Shown: one piece after another, positions 48,687 through 60,470 of the stretch
Layout of the letters: each line of letters opens with the position of its first letter
Numbering within the stretch: position 1 is the stretch's first letter
From: Takashimella koratensis
Taxonomy: Eukaryota; Basidiomycota; Tremellomycetes; Trichosporonales; Tetragoniomycetaceae
Assembly (NCBI GenBank): GCA_003116875.1
Contig: BCKT01000012.1
Coordinates: 1,112,094 to 1,176,093 of the forward strand
DNA: 64,000 bases
Direction of reading: 5' to 3'
The notes under the pieces: model-generated
What the model saw: only the letters and a program-made list of their open reading frames with translations
Told to the model about the DNA's origin: nothing
Database searches by the model: none
Translations under genes and position numbers: made by a program

Positions 48687-50565
48687 ATGCCTTCCAAACT
48701 CGAAGAGCTTCTGGCTGGGCGCCCTACCGGGTACCTGGCCAATAGAGGACTTGTCACTCTCAACATCATCCTCCTCTTGGCTCAGGTGTCCAGCTACGCC
48801 ACGGGGTATGATGGCTCAATGATGAATGGCCTGCAGTGAGTGATTGTTCATCAGACTTTTCCTTGAACAAACCCTTCCAAGCTCATCCCACTACCCTTTC
48901 AGATCGCTCGATACGTGGCAGACATACTTTCAGAACCCGTCGGGCTCCATCCTTGGACTGTTCAACTGCATCCAGCCCGTTGGGCAAATCATCTCCTTCC
49001 CCGTCGAAGCCTACTTTTCGGATAAGTTTGGGCGGCGCGTTGGCATGGCTGTCGGCGCTTTCATCATTCTGAGTACGTTGTGCTGCGTCGTCAAGCGCTG
49101 ATGTCCCAGTCGGCTGCATTCTGCAAGGGGCCGCTGTAAACATGGGCATGTTTGTCGCTGCGCGTGCTCTTATCGTGAGTCACATATAGTCACTCGTTCT
49201 CACAAATTCAGGGCTTTGGACTTGGTATCAACATCACCGCTGCCCCCGTCTACATTCTCGAGACGGCTTTCCCAACTCATCGCGGCCCCCTTACCGCCCT
49301 ATACAACTCTCTCTGGGGTCTTGGCTCCCTCTTCGCATCTTGGATCACCTACGGCACATTTTTGATGGCCAATGGTGAGTAAGAAGCTTGGACTCGCTAA
49401 CTCGCAGATTGGTCATGGCGTATCCCGTCTCTTCTACAAGGGGTGGCCAGTGTCCTCCAAATCCTCCTGGTTTGGTTCATTCCCGAGTCTCCTCGTTGGC
49501 TGGTTGAGAACAATCGAATCGAGCAGGCAACCGCCGTTCTTGTCAAATACCACGCAAACAACGACGTCAATGATCCCCTGGTTGAGCTAGAGCTGGCCGA
49601 GATCAGCGAAGCGATCGAGCAAGACCGCCAACTTAACCAGAACGTTGGGTGGCTTACACTTTTTGCCAACAAAGCCAACAGGAAACGCACTGCCCTCATC
49701 GTATCCGTGGGATTTTTCTCTCAGTTGAACGGGGTACGTAACGGGAAAGCAAATCCCGCTAACTTCTGCAGGGCGGGATCATCAGCTACTATCTGTCGCT
49801 CATCCTCGACTCCATCGGTTACACGGATTCGCAGCAGCAACTTTTGATCAACGGCATCCTCCAAGCATACGGTTTGGTTCTGGGAATCATTTTCGCCTTC
49901 ATCGTGAACCGATTTGGCCGCCGTCTGCTGTTCAACATTAGTACCATGGGCATGTTTGGAACGTTCTTGGGTGAGTTTTTCCTTCAACAGTGGACTGATC
50001 TGTAGTCTGGACTATCTGCGAGGCGCTGTACGACAACTCGAGCAACGCTGGCAATCCCAACGCGGCGATCGGACGTACAGTCTTGGCTTGTATCTTCATC
50101 TTCCAGCTCTTCGGGAACATCGGATGGACCCCACTTCAGGTTGTCTGTGAGTATCTATCCGTCTCCATTATCTGACCCTTAGATTGCATTGAGATCCTTC
50201 CGCTGGCGATCAGAGCGCGGGGCTTGGCCGTTTACAACTTGTCTGTATCGCTCGCTGGGATTGTTGGGCAGTACTTGAACCCAGTTGGCCTGTCATCGAT
50301 CGGTTGGAAGTGTAAGTCTGTCCCAAGGTTACGCTGACTTGCAGATTACGTTGTATATGACGTCTGGCTTGTCTTTGTTGTCCTCGTTGTGTATCTTTTC
50401 TACCCAGAGACCAACGGACTGTCCTTGGAGGAGACCGCTGCCACGTTCGATGGCGCGGAGGTTGTCGAAACTATCGCTCAGAAAGGAAACACGGCTATTC
50501 CGTCTGCTTCTGGAGTCGTCGATGAAAAGCCAGATTCCTCTGTAGACGTAGTCCCAGTCGCTTAA
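48687..50565 (+). CDS. MFS sugar transporter (hexose/lactose-permease type)
   Basis: About nine exons, roughly 525 aa, 12 membrane helices. Sugar-porter signatures: ATGYDGSMMNGLQ in helix 1; DKFGRRVGM (loop 2-3, G-R-R); FGLGINITAAPVYILETAFPTHRG; WRIPSLLQG and VWFIPESPRWLVENNR (PESPR); GILQAYGLVLGIIFAFIVNRFGRR; IEILPLAIRARG; and FYPETNGLSLEE near the end. It resembles fungal lactose permeases and disaccharide/oligosaccharide porters more than glucose sensors, since the C-tail is short. H+ symport into the cell is expected. Same strand and 300 nt downstream of GH1; likely the importer of the cluster's substrate. Confidence 0.92.
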
Positions 50566-51022
50566 GAAATCTCAACGTTGTCGATGATCGTCTCACCGGT
50601 TGTTGGTTGGTCTCTAGTATTCACGCGTTTATGAATGACTGTCCTACTCGATATCATGGAGGGTATGAGCCAGCAGAGCGACTGTCCAGTTTCAACGGGT
50701 TGGGGGTTCATCTCTCGACGCTACAGACCAGCTTGGCCTCGACCGCTTTCATGTCGCTCATGCATCCCCGTTGTTCTCCGCGGCCGCAACCGCTAGCGGG
50801 CGGGTGCGCCGCAGCGCTGCGTCGCCTCTACTAGCGGTCTTATTGTTCTCCATGGCCTCGGCTTGCGCCTCTCAGCTAGGTCCCCTCTTGGCAGTCCCCT
50901 CTTGGCATCCAGGTCCCTCGGTACCTCTGGGCCGCTCGGACCGCTTCAGACGTCCTCAAACGTCCTACGTAACAGCATCCACCGCTGAGGCCTAAATACT
51001 GGACTAGAGTAGGGTATACATA
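50566..51022. other. Convergent intergenic region
   Basis: About 455 nt between convergent genes. GC-rich patch at about 50765-50825 with several CGC/GCC runs; no gene. Confidence 0.5.
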
Positions 51023-52219
51023 CTATGGAGAGCATTGAGCCAACAGAGCATCTACTGCTGCTACAGCTGGTAAGGATATGACGCTAATTGTTTGTGGTTT
51101 GATACCATGAGATGCGAGCTGTTCCAGGAAGGCAGTGCGGTACACGCTCTGACACAGCAGCCCCCCGCCAATGCAGATGTGGTCTACTTGTGCAGCTTTG
51201 ACCAGCTCGGCGACGTCCAACGCGAGCTCGCCTGCACAAGCTTGGATGATGGACATGGAAAGGGGATCGCCCGACGTTGCAAGGACAACACGAGCGCCTA
51301 TATTGTCAGCCTTGGAGTGATGAGCACTCACCTTCCGCAATAACCTGTTTCCTCTTGGTCTCAGACTCTCCAGGAGATGTCTGGTTGGGCTCAAGGACGT
51401 ACTGCCGTTAGCGAGAGATCACAGAAGGATCTTACCGCCTTCTGAACCATCTCGTCTACATTTTTGGCCCCATAATGGCACAGCAAACGAGTTTCCAAGG
51501 CTGTTGTTTTTGTGCCTCCCACGTCTCTTCGATACGCCAGCCGCCTAACAGCTTCTCGACCCAAGTGGAAAGCTGCGAGGTCAGGAGGACCGAAACCGAT
51601 GCGCTCACCGGACCCTTCATCTCCAAACAAGAAGCCCAGACCCCCTCGCCGACCCGTGATGGAGATTTTTGTTCCCTCACACCGCACCGACATCGCCATT
51701 GATCCTGTACCTGCAATGACAAGCACCCCTTCCGTGAAAACAGCACCGGTTAAGAGCGGGGCTGCCAAAAGCAGTGCATCATTGTCGACAATCAGGGAGT
51801 CGCCGGGGAGATCGCTAGATGTCAGTCAAGCCAAAAGGGAAACACTTGCAAGTACGGCTCCAGTTCCAATTGTAGAGCTTTGACTTCTCCAGGAGAGTCC
51901 AGACCTGCAACCTGATAAATCAGTCACTATTGTGACTCCAGCTCACTCCGATCCAAGCTCGCTCCAAGTCTGAAACAAGTACTGGTCGACCCAGCTTGGA
52001 GGACAATGAGTCGAGCGCTTGCGTCACTGCGAGGATGATCCTGGATTTAGCTGCAAAGACAACACTGACTCACTCCTGACGTGCTCGTCCAACACCAACG
52101 TCTTGAGGATTTGAAGCCGATGACCATCCTTCCCCGTAAGTCCCCGCGACAGCTGCGACAGCATGTGTTTTGGTCCCCCCACCGTCAACAGCGAGACAGA
52201 TCTTGGTAGCTAGACGCAT
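51023..52219 (-). CDS. BadF/BadG-family sugar kinase (N-acetylglucosamine-kinase-like)
   Basis: About seven exons, roughly 310-320 aa. N-terminal ATP-phosphate loop CLAVDGGGTKTHAV; SNPQDVGVG; LVSDLERAWIG with LDSPGE; DNDALLLAAPLL; LVIAGTGSMAMSV (phosphate-2 / Gly loop); GGLGFLFGDEGSG; then ICIGGGLLCQSVYRTAFLEQL near the C-terminus. This is the BcrAD_BadFG fold, here like eukaryotic N-acetylglucosamine kinases that phosphorylate imported amino sugars. One intron (51815-51849) uses a GC donor (TT|GCAAGT). Divergent from the Zn2Cys6 gene at 52435 with 216 nt between starts. Specificity for GlcNAc versus another hexosamine is uncertain. Confidence 0.85.
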
Positions 52220-52434
52220 AGTGAGTGGGTTGGTCATATTTGCTGCAACAGTATCTGATCTTAAGACGGCGCTATCCCGGCTTACTCACCCGAGAGTTGT
52301 GCAACAAGCATTCCCGCCAAACCCCGAGGCCAACCGGCCATGCCGGCGAATCCGGTGAAAGCTCCGATGCCCTTATCGCCCGCGCCCCTTGCCTTGTTCA
52401 CATCATCCACCACGTACCCCCTCCACTTCACAGA
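52220..52434. promoter_or_regulatory. Short divergent promoter kinase / transcription factor
   Basis: 216 nt. Contains CCGGC-CAT-GCCGG (52334-52346), an almost perfect inverted repeat, and ATCCGGTG at about 52351-52358 a few bases later. These are the same CCGG elements seen upstream of GH1 and the sugar transporter. Confidence 0.5.
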
Positions 52435-54606
52435 ATGGACGAGGGATCCCCGTCGTCGAAGCGCCAGCGGGTGAGCCAGCCTTCGGGATCACCCTCCAAC
52501 GACGCGAGCGATGCTGCCGAGGCGAAGAAGAATCTCAAAGCCAGCAAGGCCTGTCGTGAGTACGGAACTTGGGGTATAGCTCATCGCCAGTGAATTGTAG
52601 GCGGCAGAAAGTGGGTTGCATCCACTTGACCAAGGCTGACCTTAGATGCGATGTGAGATGGATGACGAGCGGCCACCATGTCGACGGTGTAAACACTCCA
52701 ACACGCAGTGTCTTTTCAAAGTCCGAGCGAACGTATGCTCCAAATGTTCGCTGCAGCTGACCATCAGGCCGTGAACTCTACCGACTGGTTCATTTCTGAG
52801 CTAGGCGGCAATGATGCTGGCTCTTTCAGAGAGTTTCAAGCTTCGGTGCTGGGCCGGCTAGCAGCGCTTGAGTCCCAAGTTGGAATCAACTCCTCAACCG
52901 GCTCGACCCATACTTTCGCTCCTGTGCAGATAGGGCTGGATGATTCACGTCAAACGAGCGAAACATATGAGTACTCGGCCGACTCGCGTTCGTCTGAGGC
53001 TGTACCTGATCTCCGAGCCCCGAGGGACTGCCTCGTTGCTCAAAGTTCAGACAAGGAACACGCCGGGTGGAGTATTGAAGTGGTTGAGACGTTGTGGTTG
53101 GCGTGAGTGATGCAGACGCGACAACGCTGATCCCAGCTTCGCCGAGTACATGCCCCCGCTACATTTCTCCACCCACGACTTTTTGAAGAACACACCGACT
53201 CCCATATTGCTCGCTGCCGTGCTGCAAGCGGCGGCGATGCAGCACTCGCTGGCGCAGTACGCCGATCTCTCACCGTTCTACCAAGCGGCAACGGCTCGGG
53301 CTATAGCGGTCCTCGTGGTTCCAGAGGAGAACGCGGGAACTCCTTCGCCTTCGCAAAACCTGAACAACGCGCTTGGCATCATCATTACCCTCCTCTTCAG
53401 CGAGGCATGGATTCCTCCAACGGGACTATGGATCGCCATGGTGTATCAGATCATCCTCACGGGCGCGACAAGAGGCTCACCGACACAAGCGGCACAGTGG
53501 AGAGGACTGTACCAGGGTTTAAGAGTGAGTTCGCGAAACGATGGAGCTAATGATAGGTCATCGACATTGAGCACGCATCGCTTCAGATGATGCGCCCGAT
53601 CCTCCCGCTTACCGCGCCGCTCCCCAGCCTGGAGCACCCCGCGACCGAAAGCCTCACATACGAGAACGCGTATGCACACTTGACGACCATCATGCACGTC
53701 GGCCTGTCACATTTTTGCACTCGCTATCTCCCGACGATTATACAAACGGTGCTGGGTGACAACACCGAAACCTCAACACCGGCCCGCCCATATACCGCAG
53801 AGGACGCGCGAGTCATCAAAGGCTGGGCAGGGGAGCTTGACAATTGGCTCATGAAGTACCATCGGCCTTCACGTGCCCAACAGCGCGGACCGAGCGAAGC
53901 CAACATTCTTCTTCTCCAGTACCAACTGCAAAAATTATTCGTCCTTTCTATCGACTATCCTGCTCGCGGTATTGACATCACGAAAACATCATCCAGCCCG
54001 GAGCGAAAGGAACTGTTGAAGAGCGCCCGGGCAGCATTGCAACTACAACGTTTGGGTCTTGGCGTTTGGTCCAACTGGGACCTGATCATCATCACCTCTG
54101 CGGCTCACATTGTAATCGACTGCTCCAAGGACTCCGCTGGTGGGGTCAATGGTGAGTGGTGCCGATTTCGACGCTGACGGGCAGATCGTGGCTTGGTTCA
54201 GGGACATATCAACGCGTTGAAGGCTACGCACCAACCGGCTCCTAATTTACGCCTCTCCCTGGCTGAGCGACTCGAATCGCGATTAAGGCAGCCTACGACG
54301 GTTCCAGTAGTGCCATCGCCAGGCATGTTGCAATATTTGTTCAATCCGGATATCAGCAACGCGCTTAGCCATCAACTCCAAGTTCCAGCCCGCCAAGATG
54401 CTCTCCGATCCAGTGCAATGACCGCAACTCTCGCCCCACCATTGCCTTTCAATAGCATCGATTGGTCCGAGACGACCAACGACTCGACGTTTGACTCGGT
54501 GTGGTCCGTTGGAGATTCCACGGACAATCTGAATGATCCAACTCTCTGGCCTGCGGGGTTCCAACGGGTACTTGGTATTATCGGGGGACAGAAGGAGATG
54601 CCATAG
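52435..54606 (+). CDS. Zn2Cys6 fungal-specific transcription factor
   Basis: About eight exons, about 620 aa. The DNA-binding cluster KACLNCRRQKMRCEMDDERPPCRRCKHSNTQC is a textbook C-x2-C-x6-C ... C-x2-C-x6-C; it is split over three exons, the middle one only 20 nt (52591-52610). A short coiled coil follows (ASVLGRLAALESQVG), typical of dimer formation. The middle is the fungal_trans region (EYMPPLHFSTHDFLKNTPTP, AMQHSLAQYADLSPFYQAAT, EAWIPPTGLWIAMVYQ); the C-terminus is acidic with SIDWSETTNDSTFDSVW and may activate. Similar in layout to regulators such as ARO/CYP- or sugar-type factors, but no named orthologue is claimed. Location in the glycan cluster and divergence from the kinase suggest cluster-specific control. 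Confidence 0.9.
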
Positions 54607-55193
54607 GGGTGGTTTGCGGTTTGGTTGCACATGTCTCACGTCGTTGTATTTTGCTGCGTCTGTTGTACGCGTCCTTCCTTGCTACAAAAGCAGTGAGAGT
54701 TAATCGCTGGTATGTATTCCGATGCTTTGATGTCACCGCGGTAGGCCCTTTAGCGCAGGCTCATCTTCTAGGCAGGTTTGACGGTGCCTTTGATGGTTGG
54801 TGTTCCGTCCGTCATCTTCGGATAGGCCATCCGAGAGCGGAACCATCCGTGGGCAAAAGAAGGGGGCAGCCTGTAAGTCCAGACAAGTAGATACTTCCGC
54901 GGAGACTCCACCAGACTTCAAAAAGCCGCGGAACCACGGGCTTTCCAGAAAGTTAGTCGAGATAAGAAAGTCACTGGAATGCGGCACGGAATCAGTGTCA
55001 ACAGGTGCTAATGAAACACGCAACTCTGATATCTGGTCTCAAAGGAAATGGTTGAAGAATTCATAGTGCATAGTTCAAGGACTGGATCAAGTTGAGTTGT
55101 TGACGTCGCTTTCGCGAGAATACAACGAAGACATCTTCCATGTGAGCATGAGACGGCTTCTGATAAAGGCTTCCGCTCCCGCCAATGTACGGC
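54607..55193. other. Convergent intergenic region
   Basis: About 590 nt between convergent stops. No domain-bearing frame; not strongly structured. Confidence 0.5.
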
Positions 55194-57083
55194 CTAATCA
55201 TTACGACCGACGATCTGCTTATCGTGGACTTCAACATCGGCAACAACGTTATCCGCCTTTCCAGCCTCCGCGCGGAGTTTAGCGACACGACGAGTGTCCT
55301 GTTCGGAAGCCCGGGCGTACCACCAGATGAAAATGACACTGAAGACGCTCAGGGCGAGGAAAACCTCACAAACGATGAAAGGAATTTGGTCTAAGGGCGG
55401 CGCAGCGTCAGCATGCAGTGCGCTAGAATAGCCCACACACATCAGACTTACAGCTAGGCGCATATTTGGACTGGAAAATCTGCGTGGCGAAGATACTCGC
55501 CATCTGACCGATAGAGTTTTGAACTGCAAAAGCCGTGGCGGCATATGACGTTCCTTTGACCGTTTGCGAGCGCCATGGGTAGATGTTGCACTGGAAAATC
55601 GCGCTCGGAATAGAGAAAAGGAGAATCAAAGCGTAGATTGGTGCCTTTTGGGTACTCTTGAGACCAATCAGACCACCAAAAATACCGAGCATAGCGATAT
55701 TAGCTCCCAGCATGAACGCAGGACGAGGAACGCGGAACTGGCGGTCAACGTAGAAGGAGATGGCAAAGGCGGCAATGACGTAGACGGCGGCGGGAGGAAT
55801 GTTCAGAAGCTGAGCATTCGCGGTACTAGTAAAGCCTGAATGGTCAATACGGTTTTGCCACAAGGCTCTCACCAAATCCGGCAATGATCGTGGGCAGCCA
55901 GAAGTTGTATCCGGCAGTGCCAGTTTGCTCGAAGAGCATAGTACTAAGGAGGAATCAGCATAAAACGCAATTATCAGACGCGTTTCACTCACAGACCAAA
56001 GCCCCATGTGAGAGGATCCTGGAACGCCTTTTTGACGTCACCCCAGGAGAAGTTGGGATCGGTGGACTTGGCAGCGTTGGGGGGAAGTCGAGCAACGAGA
56101 TAGTCCCCTTCCTCTGGGGTAAACCAGGACCGCTTGCTCTGGTCGGGATAGTCGGGGTGGATGAGCCAGATAAGCGCACAGAGTGGCATGCCGAGAAGTC
56201 CGACTAGAGAGAGTTAGCAGGGCACCAACTCCTAAACTCACGAATGATAAAGGACCACTGCCACCCGGAGAGACCAGCACGCTGTAAAATGGGCGTCAAA
56301 GGAGTGCTAACAACAAGCGACAACCTACCCCGTCGATGTAAGCCAAGCCGTAAGCGAGAAGGGCATCAAAAATGCCTGAGAACTGTCCCAGCATCGAGGT
56401 ACAAGCCATCCGAAGGGCAAGCTCATCCGGCTGCGAAAATGGTCAGGAGAGAGTTCTGACTCCTTGGTAAGAAGTCGACCCACCCGGTACCACATTGTGA
56501 GTTGAACAAGAATCCCCGGCCAGATACCAGCTTGCGTGACGCCACAAAAGAAACGGGCAACGAGAATTCCAGCAGTGTTGGTGCAAGCAGCCATGCACAT
56601 CTCGACAACGCTCCACGCGAAGATGATGCGACAGAAATGGATGCGAGGAGTCGACCACTTGAGCAGGAGGTTGGATGGAACATCGAAGAGCAAAAACGGG
56701 ACCTTAGGATGATCAGTGGCGTCTTTGTCGATCAACCCACGACGTAGACAGTCGACATGTACCCCCAGTCATTGGTAGACATCCCAAGCTGGGTGAGGAC
56801 ATTGGTGGGTTTACCGCTGTTCATCGTCTTCATGTAGCTGATGATGTTGGTATCCATGTTCTTCAACAAGTAAGCGAGGATAAGCAACGGAAGAACATGG
56901 AGGTCGGCCTAATGGTAGGGTTAGTCTGAGCCCACATGCATGACCGACAAAACTCGCCTTCCGCAAGAGCTTCTTGGTTTCTTGGTAGGTGAAGCCAAAG
57001 TCGGCGGCGTGTGTTTCGTGGGCCGCGACGACCTTTTCGTCGACGACGGCAGTCACGTCTTTAGCTTCAACGATTTCGGCCAT
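55194..57083 (-). CDS. MFS anion:cation symporter (Dal5/allantoate-type)
   Basis: About nine exons, roughly 500 aa, 12 helices. N-terminal FGFTYQETKKLLRK, then DLHVLPLLILAYLLKNMDTNIISY; PFLLFDVPSNLLLKW; WSVVEMCMAACTNTAGILVARFFCGVTQAGIWPGI; FTPEEGDYLVARLPP in the central loop; NAQLLNIPPAAVYVIAAF; and IPFIVCEVFLALSVFSVIFIWWYA at the end. This order fits the ACS/Dal5 family that takes up allantoate, nicotinate, ureidosuccinate, organic acids and similar anions with protons. It diverges from the GH3 beta-glucosidase (57408), so it may import a sugar acid released with that pathway; that is inference. Start at 57083 just before AEIVEAKD. Confidence 0.88.
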
Positions 57084-57407
57084 GTTTGACAAAGGTCGAC
57101 GAGTGTTGGAATCAGGGTGGTGGTGTGAGAGCATATATAGCCTTCCCATGTGGGCAGATTTCCAGAGAAGTGCAGATAAGGGACTCCGGACGGAAGGATC
57201 TGAACCGTGTCCTGGGATAGTTTGTCCTGAACTGGAGAAATTCCGGAAAATTGGGTGTCTTATCGTTTCGCCGAGATCCGTTAACCTCTTTGAGAAACTC
57301 GACCGGAAGGATCCGTAGGCTCCGTCCGCCGGGTGGGCAGAGTCAGTTTGGGGACCGACACTTTATCAACATCATTGTACACTGTGTCTCTCACAATCAA
57401 CGACGAT
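57084..57407. promoter_or_regulatory. Divergent promoter MFS / GH3
   Basis: 325 nt. TTCCGGAA palindrome at 57241-57248; CTCCGGACGG at 57184-57193. On the minus side CATATATAGCC (forward near 57131-57140) is a TATA element for the transporter. On the plus side a leader CATTGTACACTGTG precedes the GH3 ATG. Confidence 0.5.
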
Positions 57408-60376
57408 ATGGTGACACTGCAAGACTTTGCTCGCTGTGACCTCCATCAGCTTCTGAGAAAGCTCTCAGGTGATGAGAAGATTTCCCTTCTTGCGGTGAGG
57501 TCAGAGGTTGATATCATGGACGTTTTGTTGATCCTATCAGGGCCCCGACTGGTGGACGACAAACACTATCCCCCGCATAGGAGTGCCGAGCATCAAGTGC
57601 TCGGATGGACCGGTCAGTGATGTCTGTTCGCAATGCCTAATGAACGTAGAATGGGGTTCGTGGGTCTTCTCATTTTCTACCGACCCCTGCCAATTGTATC
57701 CCTTGTGCAACGGCTCTTGGGGCGACCTTTGATATGGACGTGATCCATAGGATCGGCGGGCTACTCGCGAGGGATGCAAAGGCGAAAGGGTCGAGCCTTC
57801 TTCTTGGGCCTACTGTAAATATCCAGCGCAACCCTCTCAATGGAAGGGTGCGTATTGTAGATGGGGTCCAAGCTAACATCAGGCGTTTGAATCGTTCTCT
57901 GAAGACCCTTTCTTGTCTGGAGCCATTGCAACAGCCTACATCAATGGCTTGCAGGAGGAAGGTGTCGGGGCTGTGATCAAGCATCTCGTTTGTAATGACA
58001 TGGAACATGAGCGCTTCAGCGTCTCCGCCGAGGTACAGGAAAGACCTCTCCGCGAGATCTATCTGTATCCTTTCATGATGGCGGTGAAGGACTCCAAGCC
58101 TTGGGGAATCATGACGGCTTATGGGCGGCTCAATGGGATACATTGTAAGTCGACCTAATCCCCGCGCTGATTTTAGGCTCCGAAGACAAGCGCTTGTTGA
58201 AAGAGATCGTCCGTGAGGAATGGGGCTTTGATGGGATGTGAGTGGGAGCCGGGGTGAGAATCTGATGTGTTAGGATCATGTCGGACTGGACGGGGACGTA
58301 CTCTACCGATTTGGCCCTCGAAGCCGGACTGGACCTAGAGATGTAAGAGAGCGACAGGAACATGTGCTGACAGCATCAGGCCTGGACCTTCTCGCTTTCG
58401 AGGCCTTTTGGTGAAACACTTAGTCAACGCGAAGAAAATCTCTCAGGAAACACTCGATGCAAGGGCATTTGCAATGCTGCAAGTTGCGCAGCGAGCGGTT
58501 CAGGCGTCATTGGAGACTGTGCGCGACAATCACCTACCGGAACGAGGGAGAGATACACCGGAAGATAGGGCCCTGAACAGAGAGGCCGCCGCCAAGGCCA
58601 TTGTTCTATTGAAAAACGACGCGAATGTTCTCCCTATCGATCCGTCAAAGGCCAAGACTGTTGCCATCATCGGCCCTAACGCTAAACTGAGGACGGTCAG
58701 TGGTGGTGGAAGTGCATATCTCACCAGCTCTTATGTTGTCACGCCTTGGGAAGCGTTGTCAAATGTATTTCAAGAGGCTGGCGTGGACGTCAAATACACC
58801 CCAGGATGCTATGGTCACAAGTTTCTGCCAATGCTTGATGGGTGGATCACAGCGGAGGATGGATCAAGCGGGTGGACGGCGAGGTTCTACAACGAGCCAT
58901 TTGGAGAGAGTCAGAAAGAGCCTGTCGCAAACCTTGTTCTACCGGGCACGAGGCTCAGAATCAACGACACCAAACCTGAAGGTCTCGCCGAGGACTTTTG
59001 GCTCGAGGTTTCGGGTTACATCGCGGCAGATACGACCGGTATTTACGAGTTTGGTCTGAGTCTCGTTGGACGGGCCCAGCTGTTCATCGACGGCAAGTTG
59101 GTGATCGACAACGGCGTCGAGACTGCTCAAACGCCGGGGGCATCCTTCTATGGTGAGATGACATACGAGATTGTAAACTGACCCTCCAGGACTCGGGACT
59201 ATCGAAGAGACGGGTGATTATCAAATGATCAAAGGGGAACGTCATCACCTGACAGTCCGCTACACGAATTACGTTCCGCCGATGGAGAGTGATGCGGTAG
59301 GGACTGGCGGCCAGCCAGCCCTCGTAATGGCCGCCATGCGTGTTGGCGGTGCACCGAAGATTGCAAGCTCTGAGACGGCAATCTTGGAAGCGGTCCAATT
59401 GGCAAAAGAATGCGACGTTGTGTTCTGCTTTACTGGTGGGAATATGGACTGGGAGGCGGAAGGGGCGGATAGGGAATCATTGAAGCTCCCGGGGGCGACA
59501 GACGACCTGGTCAACGCGCTATTAGACGCCAGACCAGACACTATCATTTGCAACCAATCGGTGCGTTCTCAGTCAAGGGAATGCTAATGGGAAAAGGGGT
59601 CTGTGTTTGCGTTTCCATGGGCAGACAAGGCGACTACGTTGCTACAGACGTGGTTTGGCGGCAACGAAAGCGGTGAGTACGGTATCAAACCTGTCACATG
59701 ATCAGATGCTAAGGGACCTCAGGGAACGCAATCGCCGATGTTGTTCTCGGCAAGGTCAACCCATCTGGACGACTCCCGTTGTGTATCCCAAAGAGGATCC
59801 AGGACTGCACGGCATATCTCAACTGGCAGGCTGAGTCGACCAAAGTATTATATGGCGAAGGCCTCTTTGTTGGGTACCGCGGATATGACGAGCTTCTGCG
59901 GGAGCCAGCTTTCGCCTTCGGGTATGGCCAAAGCTACACGACGTTTGGTGCGTTCATCTGGTCACGAATGAGACACGCTGACTTTGACAGAGTGGTCCCA
60001 GCCAACAGTCAAAACGCTTGATCTGGGGTTGATCGACTCTCTCACTGTCGTTGTTTCCCTCCAAATCACCAACACTGGTGACAAAACGGGAGCAGACATC
60101 GTCCAAATCTATGTTTGTGATCCAATCAGTACCCTCAGACGTCCTCAGAAAGAGCTCAAGGCATTTGCAAAAGTCACTTTAGAGCCCGCAGAGATACGCG
60201 AAGCCACACTCCAGCTCGACAAGAGAGCGTTCTCTGCCTTCGATGACGAAACGGGGAAGTGGGTACTTGAGAAGGGAAATTATGAGCTCCGGATCAGCCA
60301 ATCGTCCAATGACGATGATATGATCCACAAGGTCAATGTCACTTTGCCAGAGACCATGTTTTGGTCCGGTGTTTGA
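57408..60376 (+). CDS. GH3 beta-glucosidase with PA14 domain
   Basis: About twelve exons, roughly 840-850 aa, the usual size of GH3-PA14 enzymes. Order: N-terminal barrel with GPDWWTTNTIPRIGVPS and ALGATFDMDVIHRIGG; KHLVCNDMEHERFS (binding site Lys/His); FGVIMSDWTGTYST region IIMSDWTGTYST with the nucleophile Asp; then AIVLLKNDANVLPI; a PA14 insert (GWTARFYNEPFG, SGYIAADTTGIYEFGLSL, AQLFIDGKLVIDN); GNMDWEAEGADRESLKLPG with the acid/base Glu; and a C-terminal fibronectin-III-like domain. No signal peptide, so cytosolic or peroxisomal beta-glucoside hydrolysis; PA14 proteins often accept large or substituted glucosides. Divergent from the ACS transporter. Confidence 0.92.
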
Positions 60377-60470
60377 ATCATCGAAAGCATGCATTTCTTT
60401 CACGAGCCAGCGGCTGGGCCGTCACCTGTAAGGGTGTTTTAATTATAAGTGAAGATCTGTTGAGAAATGA

